A stretch of 64,000 nt of DNA from Nocardia cyriacigeorgica (GTDB lineage: Bacteria > Actinomycetota > Actinomycetes > Mycobacteriales > Mycobacteriaceae). Both the position numbers and the translations under genes were made by a program. Positions 8,229-16,445 of the stretch are shown piece by piece (the stretch's first letter is position 1; each line of letters starts with the position of its first letter). The stretch covers positions 202,488 to 266,487 of the forward strand of contig NZ_JARWNX010000056.1 of assembly GCF_029868385.1 (NCBI RefSeq), given 5' to 3'. The notes beneath the pieces were generated by a model, which had not been told where the DNA came from, ran no database searches, and saw only the letters and a list, made by a program, of their open reading frames with translations.

Positions 8229-10202
8229 CTACCGCTCGTCTCGCAGCTGCATCGCACGCCGACGGTGCCGTTCCGCGTCTTCGGCGCGCCCTTGCCTCTC
8301 GGTCAGGTGCGCGAGTTTGTCGTGGACGTCGGCGGCGGTGCGGTTCATCCCGTAGCGGGTCAGGACCGCCGCGGCGGCCTCCCATCGTGATTCGGCTTCG
8401 GCGAGGTCGTCTCGCTGCTCCGCGATATCGCCGAGCAGCACTCGGCAGCGGGCGGCGTTGTTCGCATCGCGTGGTGTGGCCTGGAAGTAGTTCTCAGCGG
8501 CGAGGAGGAAGGGGACGGCATCATCCCGACGGCCCAGGGCTGCCAGATTCCGGCCACGATGCATATCGTTCAACGCCGACGACCGCGCCTCTTGCTGCTG
8601 ATCACCGATCAACGGCACCGCGGCCCGCGCCTGTTCGAGCAGGTCGAGTGCGTCGAGCCGTAGGCCTCGACCCTCGCATTGGAGCGCCTGCCATTCGAGA
8701 ATGCTGGGGGTGCCGGGCGGATAGTCCAGCGCCATGGCGCGGTGAATGTATTCGCTGCCCTCGACCGGTTCGCCCCGCTTCTCGTACAGCGCCCCGATAT
8801 CGCGCAATAGCTGCCACCGGGTCGCCGTATCCCGGAGGATCTCCCAGTCCGGTGCCGCTTCGTCCACCAGCGAGCGGTAGCCGTCGATGAGCACGCTCGT
8901 GCGGAACGTCTGATATCCGAACGGAAACAAGGCCGTCCACAGCACGAGCGCTTCCAGCTCCATGCCGAGCTGCGTCGCCCGACGTGCGGCGGCGGTGAAA
9001 ACAGTCCAGCCGGTGGCGAATTCGGCGCTGGCCTGCTCCGCGCCCCGGTCATCGCTGTAACGGCGCGGCGTATCGCGGAAGAATGCGGCGGGGGCCGTGG
9101 CCGGAATCGGGCGGTCCGACAACGACTTCGCCAAGGCGGCCGCCCTGGTCGCGAGCAGCCGCACGGTGCGTGATTCGATCTCCCGTGCGTCCGGGTCTCG
9201 GTCGACGTGCACGGACTTGTCGTTGGCGTGTTTGCGCATCACCTCGGGATATTCGAAGATCTCGTCGCTTCGCGCCAGCAGCAGGGAGCGCTCCACCAAC
9301 GCCCGTACCGCCCGCTTCGCCGCCGCGACCGGAATCTCCAGCACCGCGGCCGCCAGTTCGATATCGAATTTTCCGCTGGGAGACCAGCTGAGCCAGCGGT
9401 ACGCTGTCGCTGCCATCGGGCCGAGACCTTCGTATCCGGCCTCACATACCGTTGTCGCCACCGGTTCCCCGTCGATGCTCAGCTCATCGGACACCTCGGC
9501 GAGTGTGGCACGTTCCAGCCGATCGACGTACTCCTCCACCGATTCGTCGCCGTCGGCGAGCCGCGATGCCACCGCCGCCAGCAGCAGCGGCACCCGGCCG
9601 ACCAGGCGGACAAGTCTGTCGAGTGCGGACGGATCGGCGCTCTCGGCCACCGGCCCGGCGATCCTGGTCAGATAGTCGACACCGTGTTCGGCTTTGAACC
9701 CCTGAAGCTTCAGCGATTCGAACCGCGCCAGTTCGAGTCTCCTGAGGTGCCTTTCGCCTGCCACCATCACCGCGGCATTACCGAGATCACCGAGCAAGGG
9801 CAGTACCTGTTCGGCGGACCGGATGTCGTCGAGGGCGATGAGCACCGACCGGCGCGCGAGCATCGATCGCAACAGCGACGGCCGCAGCTCAGGGGGCGGT
9901 ATCTCTTGATAGGCGACGCCGAGCTGCACGAGCAGCGACAGGGCGATATCGGCGGCGGTGGTAGCCGTATGCGGGTCCGGCGTTCCTGATTCGTAGAAGA
10001 GCACATCGTCGTAGTCGTCGCTGTGCTGGTATGCCAGCGAGACCAGGATCGTCGTCTTCCCGACACCGTTGCCGCCGCTCACCGCGAGCAGCAGCGGATC
10101 GTCGGCCGCTGCGGCGGCATCCCTGAGGCGACGGACTTCACGGAACTCGTCATCTCTGTTGAGGCACAGCGGCTTCCGCGGCAGCGCACGCCGTCCGATC
10201 AT
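8229..10202 (-). CDS. STAND/NB-ARC-type NTPase with C-terminal TPR-like repeats
   Basis: A 657-residue protein. Walker A is seen as GGNGVGKT (residues 43-50), Walker B as SVLIALDDI around residue 125, followed by a helical domain with GRVPLLLAAVASRLADG, which resembles the GxP motif of NB-ARC/AP-ATPases. The C-terminal 250 residues are helical repeats with TPR character (LGRRDDAVPFLLAAENYF; AEQRDDLAEAESRWEAAA; ERQGRAEDAERHRRRA). It lacks an obvious N-terminal effector or HTH domain, unlike SARP/AfsR proteins. ATG 10202 is chosen because GGGGAG lies about 5 nt upstream; an open frame extends further but is shadow sequence. STAND proteins act as signal-sensing switches. The gene begins 35 bp after the glycosyltransferase stop, suggesting an operon. 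Confidence 0.82.
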   Translation of the reverse strand: MIGRRALPRKPLCLNRDDEFREVRRLRDAAAAADDPLLLAVSGGNGVGKTTILVSLAYQHSDDYDDVLFYESGTPDPHTATTAADIALSLLVQLGVAYQEIPPPELRPSLLRSMLARRSVLIALDDIRSAEQVLPLLGDLGNAAVMVAGERHLRRLELARFESLKLQGFKAEHGVDYLTRIAGPVAESADPSALDRLVRLVGRVPLLLAAVASRLADGDESVEEYVDRLERATLAEVSDELSIDGEPVATTVCEAGYEGLGPMAATAYRWLSWSPSGKFDIELAAAVLEIPVAAAKRAVRALVERSLLLARSDEIFEYPEVMRKHANDKSVHVDRDPDAREIESRTVRLLATRAAALAKSLSDRPIPATAPAAFFRDTPRRYSDDRGAEQASAEFATGWTVFTAAARRATQLGMELEALVLWTALFPFGYQTFRTSVLIDGYRSLVDEAAPDWEILRDTATRWQLLRDIGALYEKRGEPVEGSEYIHRAMALDYPPGTPSILEWQALQCEGRGLRLDALDLLEQARAAVPLIGDQQQEARSSALNDMHRGRNLAALGRRDDAVPFLLAAENYFQATPRDANNAARCRVLLGDIAEQRDDLAEAESRWEAAAAVLTRYGMNRTAADVHDKLAHLTERQGRAEDAERHRRRAMQLRDER

Positions 10203-10237
10203 GTGGTCTCCCCTTCGCAACCGATGACGAAACGACC

Positions 10238-11290
10238 CTAGCCGAGCGCGGCGACTCTCGCGCGGAGGGCGTTCTGCACGACATCCGCGGCGCGCTCGGC
10301 ACCGGCGGCCGCCAGCGCTCGATCGCGCAGTTCCCGCACAACCTTGTGCACCACGATATCCGACGACAGCCGGTCCACCTGGTCGCGCAGCCTGCGCCCG
10401 GATGCCATCGGCGCGCCGATTCCGAGGTCCCGCAAGAGCGCTGCGGTCAACCGTTGTTCTCGGATGCGGGGCGCGCACACCATCGGCACCCCGGCCAGGA
10501 TCGCCTCGTGCACCGAGTTGATGCCCGCATGTGTCACGAACACCTGCGCGCGGCGCAGGACCTCGAGCTGCGGGATCCACCGGTGCGCGATCACGTTGTC
10601 CGGTAGGGAACCCAATTCGGCCACCGGCATCTGGGCGGTCGCGAGCACGACCGTCCACTCCGATCCGGCGAAGGCGGCTGCGATTCCGCGGAAGAACTCC
10701 GCCGACCGCGTGAAGACGGTGCCCGGCGACACCACGAGTACCCGGTCACCGAATCTCGTCCAATCCACCGTGCTCGGTTCGAGTGGCACCGTGCTCAGGA
10801 GCGGGCCGACGAAATGCGCTTCCGGGCCGAAACGACTCCGGTTCGGCTGTAGTTCGGGCAGTGTGTTGATCAGGACCGGACCTTGTCCGGCCCGCCGCGC
10901 ATGCGTCGACCACATCGGCACCGCCCGCACCCCGTGACGTTCGGCGAGTCCCCGCGCCCAGGGGATGTGCGGGTCGATAACACACAGCTCGGTCGAGGTG
11001 GAACGCAATTCCGCCGCCATGGTCGTCGCGGTCGAGCGCCAGGCGGCCCGCCGCTGCCACCTGAGCATGCCCCGTTCGGCCAGATCCGCTGGACCGTGCC
11101 CGGCTGGTACGCGCACCCGGTGGTCGACGGGCGGCACAACGGCCACGGCTCCGGTCGTCTCGATCGCCTGGCGGTAGCGGGCTCCGGCGATCATCCGCAC
11201 CGGTATCCCCCGCCGCACCAGCTGCCCGGCCACCGCCAGCATCGGTGCCACATGCCCCCACGCCGAATACGGCACCAACACCATCCCCAT
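10238..11290 (-). CDS. UGT/MGT-type glycosyltransferase
   Basis: About 350 residues with a GT-B fold of the GT1 family. The N-terminus VLVPYSAWGHVAPMLAVAGQL is the acceptor-domain opening; the C-terminal donor-binding region has HRWIPQLEVLRRAQVFVTHAG followed by NSVHEAILAGVPMVCAP, the characteristic GT1 signature. It probably transfers an activated sugar to a hydrophobic small molecule; members of this group also inactivate macrolides (inference). Start codons ATG 11290 or 11284 are both possible, and neither has a clear ribosome site. The gene is divergent from the pentapeptide protein (54 bp between the starts) and is followed by the STAND NTPase. Confidence 0.82.
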   Translation of the reverse strand: MGMVLVPYSAWGHVAPMLAVAGQLVRRGIPVRMIAGARYRQAIETTGAVAVVPPVDHRVRVPAGHGPADLAERGMLRWQRRAAWRSTATTMAAELRSTSTELCVIDPHIPWARGLAERHGVRAVPMWSTHARRAGQGPVLINTLPELQPNRSRFGPEAHFVGPLLSTVPLEPSTVDWTRFGDRVLVVSPGTVFTRSAEFFRGIAAAFAGSEWTVVLATAQMPVAELGSLPDNVIAHRWIPQLEVLRRAQVFVTHAGINSVHEAILAGVPMVCAPRIREQRLTAALLRDLGIGAPMASGRRLRDQVDRLSSDIVVHKVVRELRDRALAAAGAERAADVVQNALRARVAALG

Positions 11291-11344
11291 GCCATCATCT
11301 TCGAACACGACAGCGCCACAAGGCCAATCAGGGTGGGAGCAGAT

Positions 11345-12214
11345 ATGAGCACGACCGCGCTGACGCGCACACAACGCGTATTCGCCATCATCGGCGGTGT
11401 CGTCGCGATCGCGGCGATCATCTGGTTGGTGTACCAGGTACCGGCGTGGCTCACCCGTGATGTGAAAGAGGCCGAAGGTTTCCGCACGCAGCTCGTCCAG
11501 CTGATCGGGTTCGGCATCGCCGGAGCTGTCGCCGTCTACGGCATCAAGAAGCACTACCTGGACCGGGACAAGCAGTACACCGACAGCTACAGCGCCGCGG
11601 TCAGCAAGCTGGGTTCGGCCGACTCCTTCCTGCGTGCCGGTGGCGCCCGCGAGCTGGAGCGGATCATGGACTACACGCCCGCCGACCAGATTCGCGTGGT
11701 CGAGACCTACGCCGATTTCCTTCGACATCACTCCGCGACGAGTGACCGACCGGATTCGGCGCAAAGACCTGCGGCCGATGTCACCGCGGTGCTTGCCGCG
11801 TTGCGCCGCCGACGAGTGGCCGCCGACGAGCCGACGCTGGATCTGAGCCGAATCCAGGTGCCCAACGCGGACATGCGCGGTATGCGTCTGCCCGGTGCCG
11901 ACTTGTCGCGCAGCAATCTGAACGGTGCGGACCTCACCGACGCGACGCTCACCGACGCCGACCTCACCGCGACGACATTCAACAGAGCCGACCTGTCGAA
12001 CGCCCGCCTCTGCCGCGCGAAGCTGATCGATGCCCGGTTCGTCGCCGCGACTCTGCGCGGCGCCGATCTGACCGGCGCGGATATGACGGGGTGCGCGCTG
12101 AAGGACGCCGATCTGCGTGGCGCGGATCTCCGCGAGGTTCGCGGGCTCACCGCCGAACAACTCGCCGACGCCCGCACCGACGCCACCACACGGCTACCCG
12201 ATCACCTCGCATGA
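11345..12214 (+). CDS. Membrane-anchored pentapeptide-repeat protein
   Basis: A 289-residue protein. Two hydrophobic segments are visible (about residues 11-33, FAIIGGVVAIAAIIWLV, and 50-65, LIGFGIAGAVAVYGI), then a charged helical region, then pentapeptide A(D/N)LxX repeats from about residue 175 to 262 (ADLSRSNLNGADLTDATLTDADL and on). Pentapeptide repeats fold into a right-handed quadrilateral beta-helix; some mimic DNA, but the membrane-anchored kind usually serves as a scaffold of unknown role. ATG 11345 has GGGAG about 7 nt upstream. It is divergent from the glycosyltransferase/STAND operon. Confidence 0.85.
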   Translation: MSTTALTRTQRVFAIIGGVVAIAAIIWLVYQVPAWLTRDVKEAEGFRTQLVQLIGFGIAGAVAVYGIKKHYLDRDKQYTDSYSAAVSKLGSADSFLRAGGARELERIMDYTPADQIRVVETYADFLRHHSATSDRPDSAQRPAADVTAVLAALRRRRVAADEPTLDLSRIQVPNADMRGMRLPGADLSRSNLNGADLTDATLTDADLTATTFNRADLSNARLCRAKLIDARFVAATLRGADLTGADMTGCALKDADLRGADLREVRGLTAEQLADARTDATTRLPDHLA

Positions 12215-12292
12215 CCACGATGGGCTTCCGACTCGGGTCGAGTTGCGTGGTGAGCGGTATACGGAGCGAAAGTGGTCCCCGGCCTGGATCTT

Positions 12293-12790
12293 TCAGGATT
12301 TGCTCGGCTGTACCCAGCGGCGCAGCGCGTCGATGGTCGATTCGGGTGAGGTGTTGAAGCAGAATTTCACGCCGGGCGATATGTCGTTGACCACGTTCAC
12401 GAGTCGTTCGAACAGCAGCGTGTATTCCGGTGCCATGCGCACTCCGGCGCCGATCATCGCGACACCGAATGGTTCGGCGGCGCATGCGCGGATCCGCGCC
12501 TCGGCCGCGTCGGGGTCGGCGGGTACCTGGCAGGACACGAAGTCGAATCCGGCTTCGCGCAGCGCGGCCTCTCCCGCCGCGATGCGCGCGGTCAGCGTGG
12601 CCTGGTCCAGGCCGGGGATCCTGCTGTAGTCGAGGGCTGCGGGGCCCAGGCCGATCGATAGGACGGTGTTCACTCCGCTCGAGCCTTCCATTCGCTCGGT
12701 TCCCTTCTGTTGCGATATCCAGAATCCGATCGCACCGACGACGAGCAGCAGGGCCACACCGCCCGCGATCGTCCGTCGCCCGGTCACCAC
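12293..12790 (-). CDS. Conserved hypothetical protein, possibly membrane-anchored
   Basis: Up to 165 residues. With GTG 12790 the protein starts with one hydrophobic helix (IAGGVALLLVVGAIGFWI) followed by a soluble alpha/beta domain; this start overlaps the stop of the upstream SDR pseudogene, as in coupled genes, and the extra codons keep a fairly high GC third position. With ATG 12691 (MEGSSGVN) the protein is only the 132-residue soluble domain, and an AAGGGA motif about 8 nt upstream favours that start. The domain has NTVLSIGLGP, VAMIGAGVRMAPEYTLLFERLVNVV and FCFNTSPE, resembling small actinobacterial proteins of unknown function that I recall beginning at the second start. Function unknown. 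Confidence 0.65.
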   Translation of the reverse strand: MVTGRRTIAGGVALLLVVGAIGFWISQQKGTERMEGSSGVNTVLSIGLGPAALDYSRIPGLDQATLTARIAAGEAALREAGFDFVSCQVPADPDAAEARIRACAAEPFGVAMIGAGVRMAPEYTLLFERLVNVVNDISPGVKFCFNTSPESTIDALRRWVQPSKS

Positions 12791-13304
12791 CGCGTGGAAC
12801 CGTTGCGGTCGAAGAAGCCACCGGTCGGGCCGTCGAGGCCGATGCTCGCCAGCTCGACGATCGCGTCGGTGCCTGCACGCACCGTCTGGAATCCGGCGTG
12901 GTCGGTGAGGTCGGTGGCGGTGTAGCCCGGATCGACGGCGTTGATGCGGATGTCCGGGAGGGCGCGGGCGTACTGGGTGGTGATCATGTTCAACGCGGCT
13001 TTCGTCGCCGGGTAGCCGAGGGTGGGTGGCACCAGGCCGACCAGATTCGGATCGGTCATGGTGGCGATCGACCCCATCCCGCTGGACACCATGACGATCC
13101 TCGGGTGCTCGGCGGCGCGCAACAGCGGCAGGAAGGCGTGGGTCATGCGGACCGCGCCGAAGACATTGGTCTCGAACACCTCGCGGAGGTCGGACGCGCG
13201 AGTGTCGGCGGGAAAACCTGCCAACCCAGGCTCGCGAACCGGCGCACGGTTTCGCGGCCCAACCCTTTGTTCGCCCCGGTGACCAGGGCGGTTGTCGTCG
13301 TCAT
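12784..13304 (-). pseudogene. Short-chain dehydrogenase/reductase with internal deletion and frameshift
   Basis: The reading from ATG 13304 gives a normal SDR start, MTTTTALVTGANKGLGRETV through LGWQV, with the TGxxxGxG cofactor motif. At about 13225-13215 this frame runs into nonsense, while another frame picks up at AGFPADTRASDLREVFETNV and continues with the catalytic IVMVSS and Y-PATK motifs to a normal C-terminus at 12784. About 50-60 residues that should link the parts (second Rossmann strand to NNAG) are absent. The junction reads GGCAGGTTTTCCC; GCAGGT would fit both the LGWQV end and the NNAG start, so a deletion between short direct repeats is likely. It is divergent from an XRE/MmyB-like regulator, the usual arrangement for intact copies of this SDR type. 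Confidence 0.8.
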
Positions 13305-13312
13305 GCCCTCAG

Positions 13313-13371
13313 TGTGGTGCCGCCGCCCAGGGGCCACCAGGACTGCTCACGCATGGGACGGGCGGTACCAC
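13313..13371. promoter_or_regulatory. Possible operator pair between SDR remnant and XRE regulator
   Basis: GTGGTGCCGCC at 13314-13324 and GGCGGTACCAC at 13361-13371 are inverted copies with one mismatch, placed 36 bp apart in the 89-bp divergent gap. Each copy is itself roughly palindromic around GGTRCC. By analogy with other MmyB-type regulators controlling an adjacent divergent SDR, these may be the regulator's binding sites. No experimental or comparative support is available from the sequence alone. Confidence 0.4.
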
Positions 13372-13393
13372 CTCATGGATGCCACGATTGGGC

Positions 13394-14245
13394 ATGGACA
13401 GAGCTGAGCTGGCTGCCGTGGTGCGCACCGCGCGTTCACGCATCACGCCCGCCGATGTCGGACTGCCGTCGGGACTGCGGCGACAGGTGCCGGGACTGCG
13501 CCGTGAAGAGGTCGCGCTGTTGGCGGGGCTCAGCGTCGACTACATCGTGCGGCTCGAGCAGGGGCGCGGGCCGAAACCGTCCGCGCAGGTGCTCGGTGCC
13601 CTGACTCGCGCGCTGCGGCTCGGCGATGACGACCGCGATACGGTGTTCCGGCTCGCCGGTTCCGAACCGCCGCGCGCCGGGCAGGTGCCGATGCTCGTGC
13701 GGCCGAGCGTGCTCCAGATGCTGGATCGCATGTCCGATCTGCCAGCCGTGGTGCTTTCGGCCAAATCCGATGTGCTGGCGTGGAATCCGCTGGCGGCGGC
13801 GCTGCTCGGCGACTTTTCCGCTGTACCGCCTGCGCAACGAAATCTCATCCGGCAGCGGTTTCTCGGCGGCGGCCTGCACCGCGAGCAGCCGACCTCCGAG
13901 GAGGAGCAGGAGGCGGCCGCTCACTGTGTGGGGTGCTTGCGCACCGCGCAGGCCCGTTACCCCGACGATCTCGACCTCGCCCACCTCATCGGCGCGCTGC
14001 GTTCCGGCGGTGCGCGATTCGATGAGCTGTGGCGGGCCGGACGCTCGGGGGCGATCCGGGCCACCACGGTCACCGTCGCACATCCCGAACTCGGCCCGCT
14101 CACCCTCGACTGCAATGTTCTCCTGGAACCGGACAACGACCAGACGATCCTGGTCTACTCCGCCGCGCCCGGCACGCAGGAAACCACAGCCCTCGATCTC
14201 CTACGCGTCACCGGAGGGCAACGCTTCGACCATCACGCGCGCTGA
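13394..14245 (+). CDS. XRE-family transcriptional regulator with MmyB-like ligand-binding domain
   Basis: A 283-residue protein. Residues 1-80 form an XRE helix-turn-helix (VGLPSGLRRQVPGLRREEVALLAGLSVDYIVRLEQGR), and residues about 100-270 are the MmyB/MLTR-type PAS-like domain (VVLSAKSDVLAWNPLAAALLGDF; LTLDCNVLLEPDNDQTILVYSAAPGT). Such regulators typically repress a divergent short-chain dehydrogenase and sense a small, often fatty-acid-like ligand. Here the divergent SDR is broken, so the regulator may be left without its main target. ATG 13394 places the HTH at the usual position; an open frame extends upstream across the intergenic region and is not believed. Confidence 0.88.
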   Translation: MDRAELAAVVRTARSRITPADVGLPSGLRRQVPGLRREEVALLAGLSVDYIVRLEQGRGPKPSAQVLGALTRALRLGDDDRDTVFRLAGSEPPRAGQVPMLVRPSVLQMLDRMSDLPAVVLSAKSDVLAWNPLAAALLGDFSAVPPAQRNLIRQRFLGGGLHREQPTSEEEQEAAAHCVGCLRTAQARYPDDLDLAHLIGALRSGGARFDELWRAGRSGAIRATTVTVAHPELGPLTLDCNVLLEPDNDQTILVYSAAPGTQETTALDLLRVTGGQRFDHHAR

Positions 14246-14343
14246 TGTCCGCGCCGACATGACTGCGACGGCACCCTCATCACCGTGCCGTCGTGGGCGC
14301 TTCGATGAGTTCGGGTGACACCGCGGCCGAACGTGGGACCTGG

Positions 14344-15060
14344 TCAGGCTCCCGGAACACCCACCAATGCGTGTTCTTCCGCCGCTGGGCGGGCGGCGAA
14401 GGGGCATTGCCAGTCGGCGGGTTTGGGGCGGCCGGAGTAGCGGCGGGCTTCGGAGAGCTGCTCGTATTCGAGCAGGTTCGGGTTGATATCGCCTTGCAGC
14501 ATGATGTCCTGTTTGCGGATCTTCTCCGCCAGGCGGTCCCACATACCCGCCGCTTTGATGCGGCCGAACTGCTCATGGGAGTTGAACGCCAGCATGGGGA
14601 ACGGCGGGCGGCGGCCGAACCGCCGATGGGTCTCGTGCAGGCCGATGACGAAGAACGGGTGGCCCGCCACGCTGTAGCCGAACTCGCCGGACTGTGGGTC
14701 GCAAGAGTAGCCGTCGGCCCAGGCGTATTTGTCGGCGTCGGCCTCGTGCAGTAGTTGCAGGTGCTGCCACAGCAGTTCCTCGAAGCGCAGTTCGTCCACG
14801 CCGCGTGGCTGCTCGAAGGTCGCGATGAAGCTGGTGAACTTACGTGCGCTCCACTCGGCCGAGCCCACGAATTCCGCAAGGTCCAATGCCATCAACCGTG
14901 CCGAGTCCTCGCCGCCCATCACCTCGTAGTGACGGTGGGTGATCCCGCCCTGCCGCCAGGCGGAGCGACCCGCCAGACAGGCGAACCGGTCCCCGAGCAG
15001 GAACCTCTCCAGTTCGGCCCGCGCGTCCGTCGTCAATCCCGATGTTTCCTTTCCGACCAC
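14344..15060 (-). CDS. YqcI/YcgG family protein (GntA-related heme oxygenase-like)
   Basis: A 238-residue protein with the family hallmark GHPFFVIGLHETHRRFGRRP followed by FPMLAFNSHEQF (residues about 130-165). The family includes GntA, a heme-dependent N-hydroxylase acting on a guanidine-containing amino acid in guanitoxin synthesis, but most members are uncharacterised and may use other amine or guanidine substrates. The conserved His and the R-x-P-PFP segment are intact. The GTG start at 15060 has an AGGA motif close upstream (about 4 nt). It stands alone: the neighbours are an XRE regulator and a small unknown gene, and no other guanitoxin gene is seen, so that product is not claimed. Confidence 0.75.
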   Translation of the reverse strand: MVGKETSGLTTDARAELERFLLGDRFACLAGRSAWRQGGITHRHYEVMGGEDSARLMALDLAEFVGSAEWSARKFTSFIATFEQPRGVDELRFEELLWQHLQLLHEADADKYAWADGYSCDPQSGEFGYSVAGHPFFVIGLHETHRRFGRRPPFPMLAFNSHEQFGRIKAAGMWDRLAEKIRKQDIMLQGDINPNLLEYEQLSEARRYSGRPKPADWQCPFAARPAAEEHALVGVPGA

Positions 15061-15303
15061 GTGTCCTGGGTCGAGGAGGAATCATCGACTCACCTGGTGA
15101 ATGCACCCACCTCGACCGCGTTGCGCGCGTATCTTGTCAGCCGACCGGCAGGTCGCGCGAATCGGGCGGAAGACCATCAAGAACGGATTGCCGCGATGAC
15201 GGGCCGAAACCGCCCATCGGCATGTCGCGGATCACACCGCCGGGGGCATGCGGGGCTCGTTTCTGATGCTGATACCGGGGTCGGCCCCGACCTCGGACCC
15301 CCG

Positions 15304-15663
15304 CTACGGGAGTCGATCGCCCGGTGCTGGGCGACCCTCGAAGTGGGCATACCCCGTCGGATCGATCGGCCGCGGCGGCACCTCCCGCAGGACATCGACG
15401 ATCTTCTTCCACCGACTGCGCTCCGCGCGCAACGCGAGTTCGGCGCCGGAACCCGAAGCGGCTGCGATCGCCGTGTCGTGGTCCTGCGGCATATCGGCGA
15501 TGTGCGCGGCTCGGGCCCGCATCTCCTCGATCTCGGCGTCGATCGCGGCGAGGACGCCTTCGGCAGTAGTCACCAATTCCGGCGTGATCGGCAGAGCACG
15601 CGCGAAGTTCTCGCTCGCGGCCTGCAACGCCATGCCCTGTCCGAACATCCACCCATTCTGCAC
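15304..15663 (-). CDS. Small helical protein of unknown function
   Basis: About 119 residues. From residue 18 it is mostly predicted helix with charged heptad character (ELVTTAEGVLAAIDAEIEEM; AEIEEMRARAAHIADMPQD), and it ends in a proline-rich tail. No family is recognised. GTG 15663 is preferred because GGAGAAGG (complement of 15674-15681) lies 10 nt upstream; ATG 15648 is the alternative. That ribosome site sits inside one arm of a perfect 12-bp hairpin between this gene and the DUF397 cluster on the same strand, so expression could be attenuated by secondary structure (inference). Confidence 0.6.
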   Translation of the reverse strand: MQNGWMFGQGMALQAASENFARALPITPELVTTAEGVLAAIDAEIEEMRARAAHIADMPQDHDTAIAAASGSGAELALRAERSRWKKIVDVLREVPPRPIDPTGYAHFEGRPAPGDRLP

Positions 15664-15667
15664 CCCA

Positions 15668-15697
15668 CTGCGGCCTTCTCCGTGAAGAAGGCCGCAG
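15668..15697 (-). terminator. Perfect 12-bp hairpin downstream of the DUF397 genes
   Basis: CTGCGGCCTTCT (15668-15679) and AGAAGGCCGCAG (15686-15697) are perfect complements around a 6-nt loop. It lies 38 bp beyond the last DUF397 stop, as expected for a terminator without a U-tract, which is common in high-GC actinobacteria. It also contains the ribosome site of the next gene, so it could instead be an attenuator. Confidence 0.65.
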
Positions 15698-15734
15698 CGC
15701 GCGGCCGAACTAGATCGACGTGGGATGTGCGACG

Positions 15735-15941
15735 TCAGGTGCGGTCGAACTTCCCGCCCGTGGTGCCGGTGAGGAAGGCGTCCCATTCGGCTGGCGTGAA
15801 GATCAGGGCCGAGCCGGTCGGGTTCTTCGAGTCCCGGACACCGACCGCGCCTCCGTCGAGGTGAGCGATCTCCACACACGCGTCCGCATTGGCGGATCGG
15901 CTGCTCTTGAACCATCGGGTACCGGACAGATCAACGCTCAT
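15735..15941 (-). CDS. DUF397 protein, paralogue 3
   Basis: A 68-residue acidic protein with the DUF397 hallmarks: W-FKSSRS near residue 10, CVEIAH around residue 23, VGVRDSKNPTG and FTPAEWDAF. DUF397 proteins accompany XRE/DUF5753 regulators of the WhiJ/AbaA-locus type in Streptomyces and are thought to antagonise or tune the partner regulator. It is the third of three tandem copies downstream of such a regulator and is about 78% identical to the first by direct comparison (53 of 68). It is the most diverged, with a basic KFDRT end where the others end FDHA. Confidence 0.92.
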   Translation of the reverse strand: MSVDLSGTRWFKSSRSANADACVEIAHLDGGAVGVRDSKNPTGSALIFTPAEWDAFLTGTTGGKFDRT

Positions 15942-15985
15942 GCCTCAGCTCCTTACCGTCGAGCGGATTTGGTGCGATCCATACT

Positions 15986-16192
15986 TCAGGCGTGGTCGAA
16001 CACACCACCTGCGGCGTCGCCCAGGAAGGCGTCCCATTCGGCCGGGGCGAACACCAGAGCCGGACCGGTCGGATTCTTCGAGTCCCGAACGCCGACCATG
16101 CCCTCCTGGAGATGCGCGACCTCCACACAAGCATTCGCGTCCGCAGAGCGGCTGCTCTTGAACCAACGGGCACCGGACAGATCAACACTCAT
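15986..16192 (-). CDS. DUF397 protein, paralogue 2
   Basis: A 68-residue DUF397 protein, about 85% identical to paralogue 1 (58 of 68 by hand alignment), with WFKSSRS, CVEVAHL, VGVRDSKNPTGPALVF and PAEWDAFLGD. It has its own ATG and lies 46 bp after paralogue 1. The sequence just upstream of the start resembles that before paralogue 3, indicating that the duplication unit included the intergenic leader. Presumed partner of the XRE/DUF5753 regulator encoded first in the operon. Confidence 0.92.
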   Translation of the reverse strand: MSVDLSGARWFKSSRSADANACVEVAHLQEGMVGVRDSKNPTGPALVFAPAEWDAFLGDAAGGVFDHA

Positions 16193-16238
16193 GCCTCGAA
16201 CTCCTCACCGTCGAGCAGATTTCGCATGACCCCACGCT

Positions 16239-16445
16239 TCACGCGTGGTCGAACATTCCAGTGGTCGCGTCGCCAAGGAACGCGTCCCACTCGGCCGGAG
16301 TGAACACCAAAGCCGGACCCGTCGGGTTCTTAGAGTCACGGACACCGACCGCGCCTCCGTCGAGGTGGGCAACTTCCACACACGCGTTCGCGTGTTCCGA
16401 CCGGCTGCTCTTGAACCAGTTCGCTCCGGACAGATCAACGCTCAC
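16239..16445 (-). CDS. DUF397 protein, paralogue 1, coupled to the XRE regulator
   Basis: A 68-residue DUF397 protein (WFKSSRS, CVEVAHLDGG, VGVRDSKNPTGPALVF, PAEWDAFLGD). Its GTG start overlaps the TGA of the XRE/DUF5753 regulator (GTGA), implying translational coupling and stoichiometric co-production. As the copy physically linked to the regulator it is probably the ancestral partner; the two downstream copies would be duplicates. Confidence 0.93.
   Translation of the reverse strand: MSVDLSGANWFKSSRSEHANACVEVAHLDGGAVGVRDSKNPTGPALVFTPAEWDAFLGDATTGMFDHA

Noticed and set aside
10203..10658. N-terminal extension of the STAND gene
   Set aside because: Proline/arginine-rich, out of frame with the glycosyltransferase that clearly occupies this stretch; a strong ribosome site marks ATG 10202.
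15137..15652. Minus-strand frame overlapping the 119-residue gene
   Set aside because: Low-complexity arginine-rich translation; the other frame has normal helical composition and a ribosome site.
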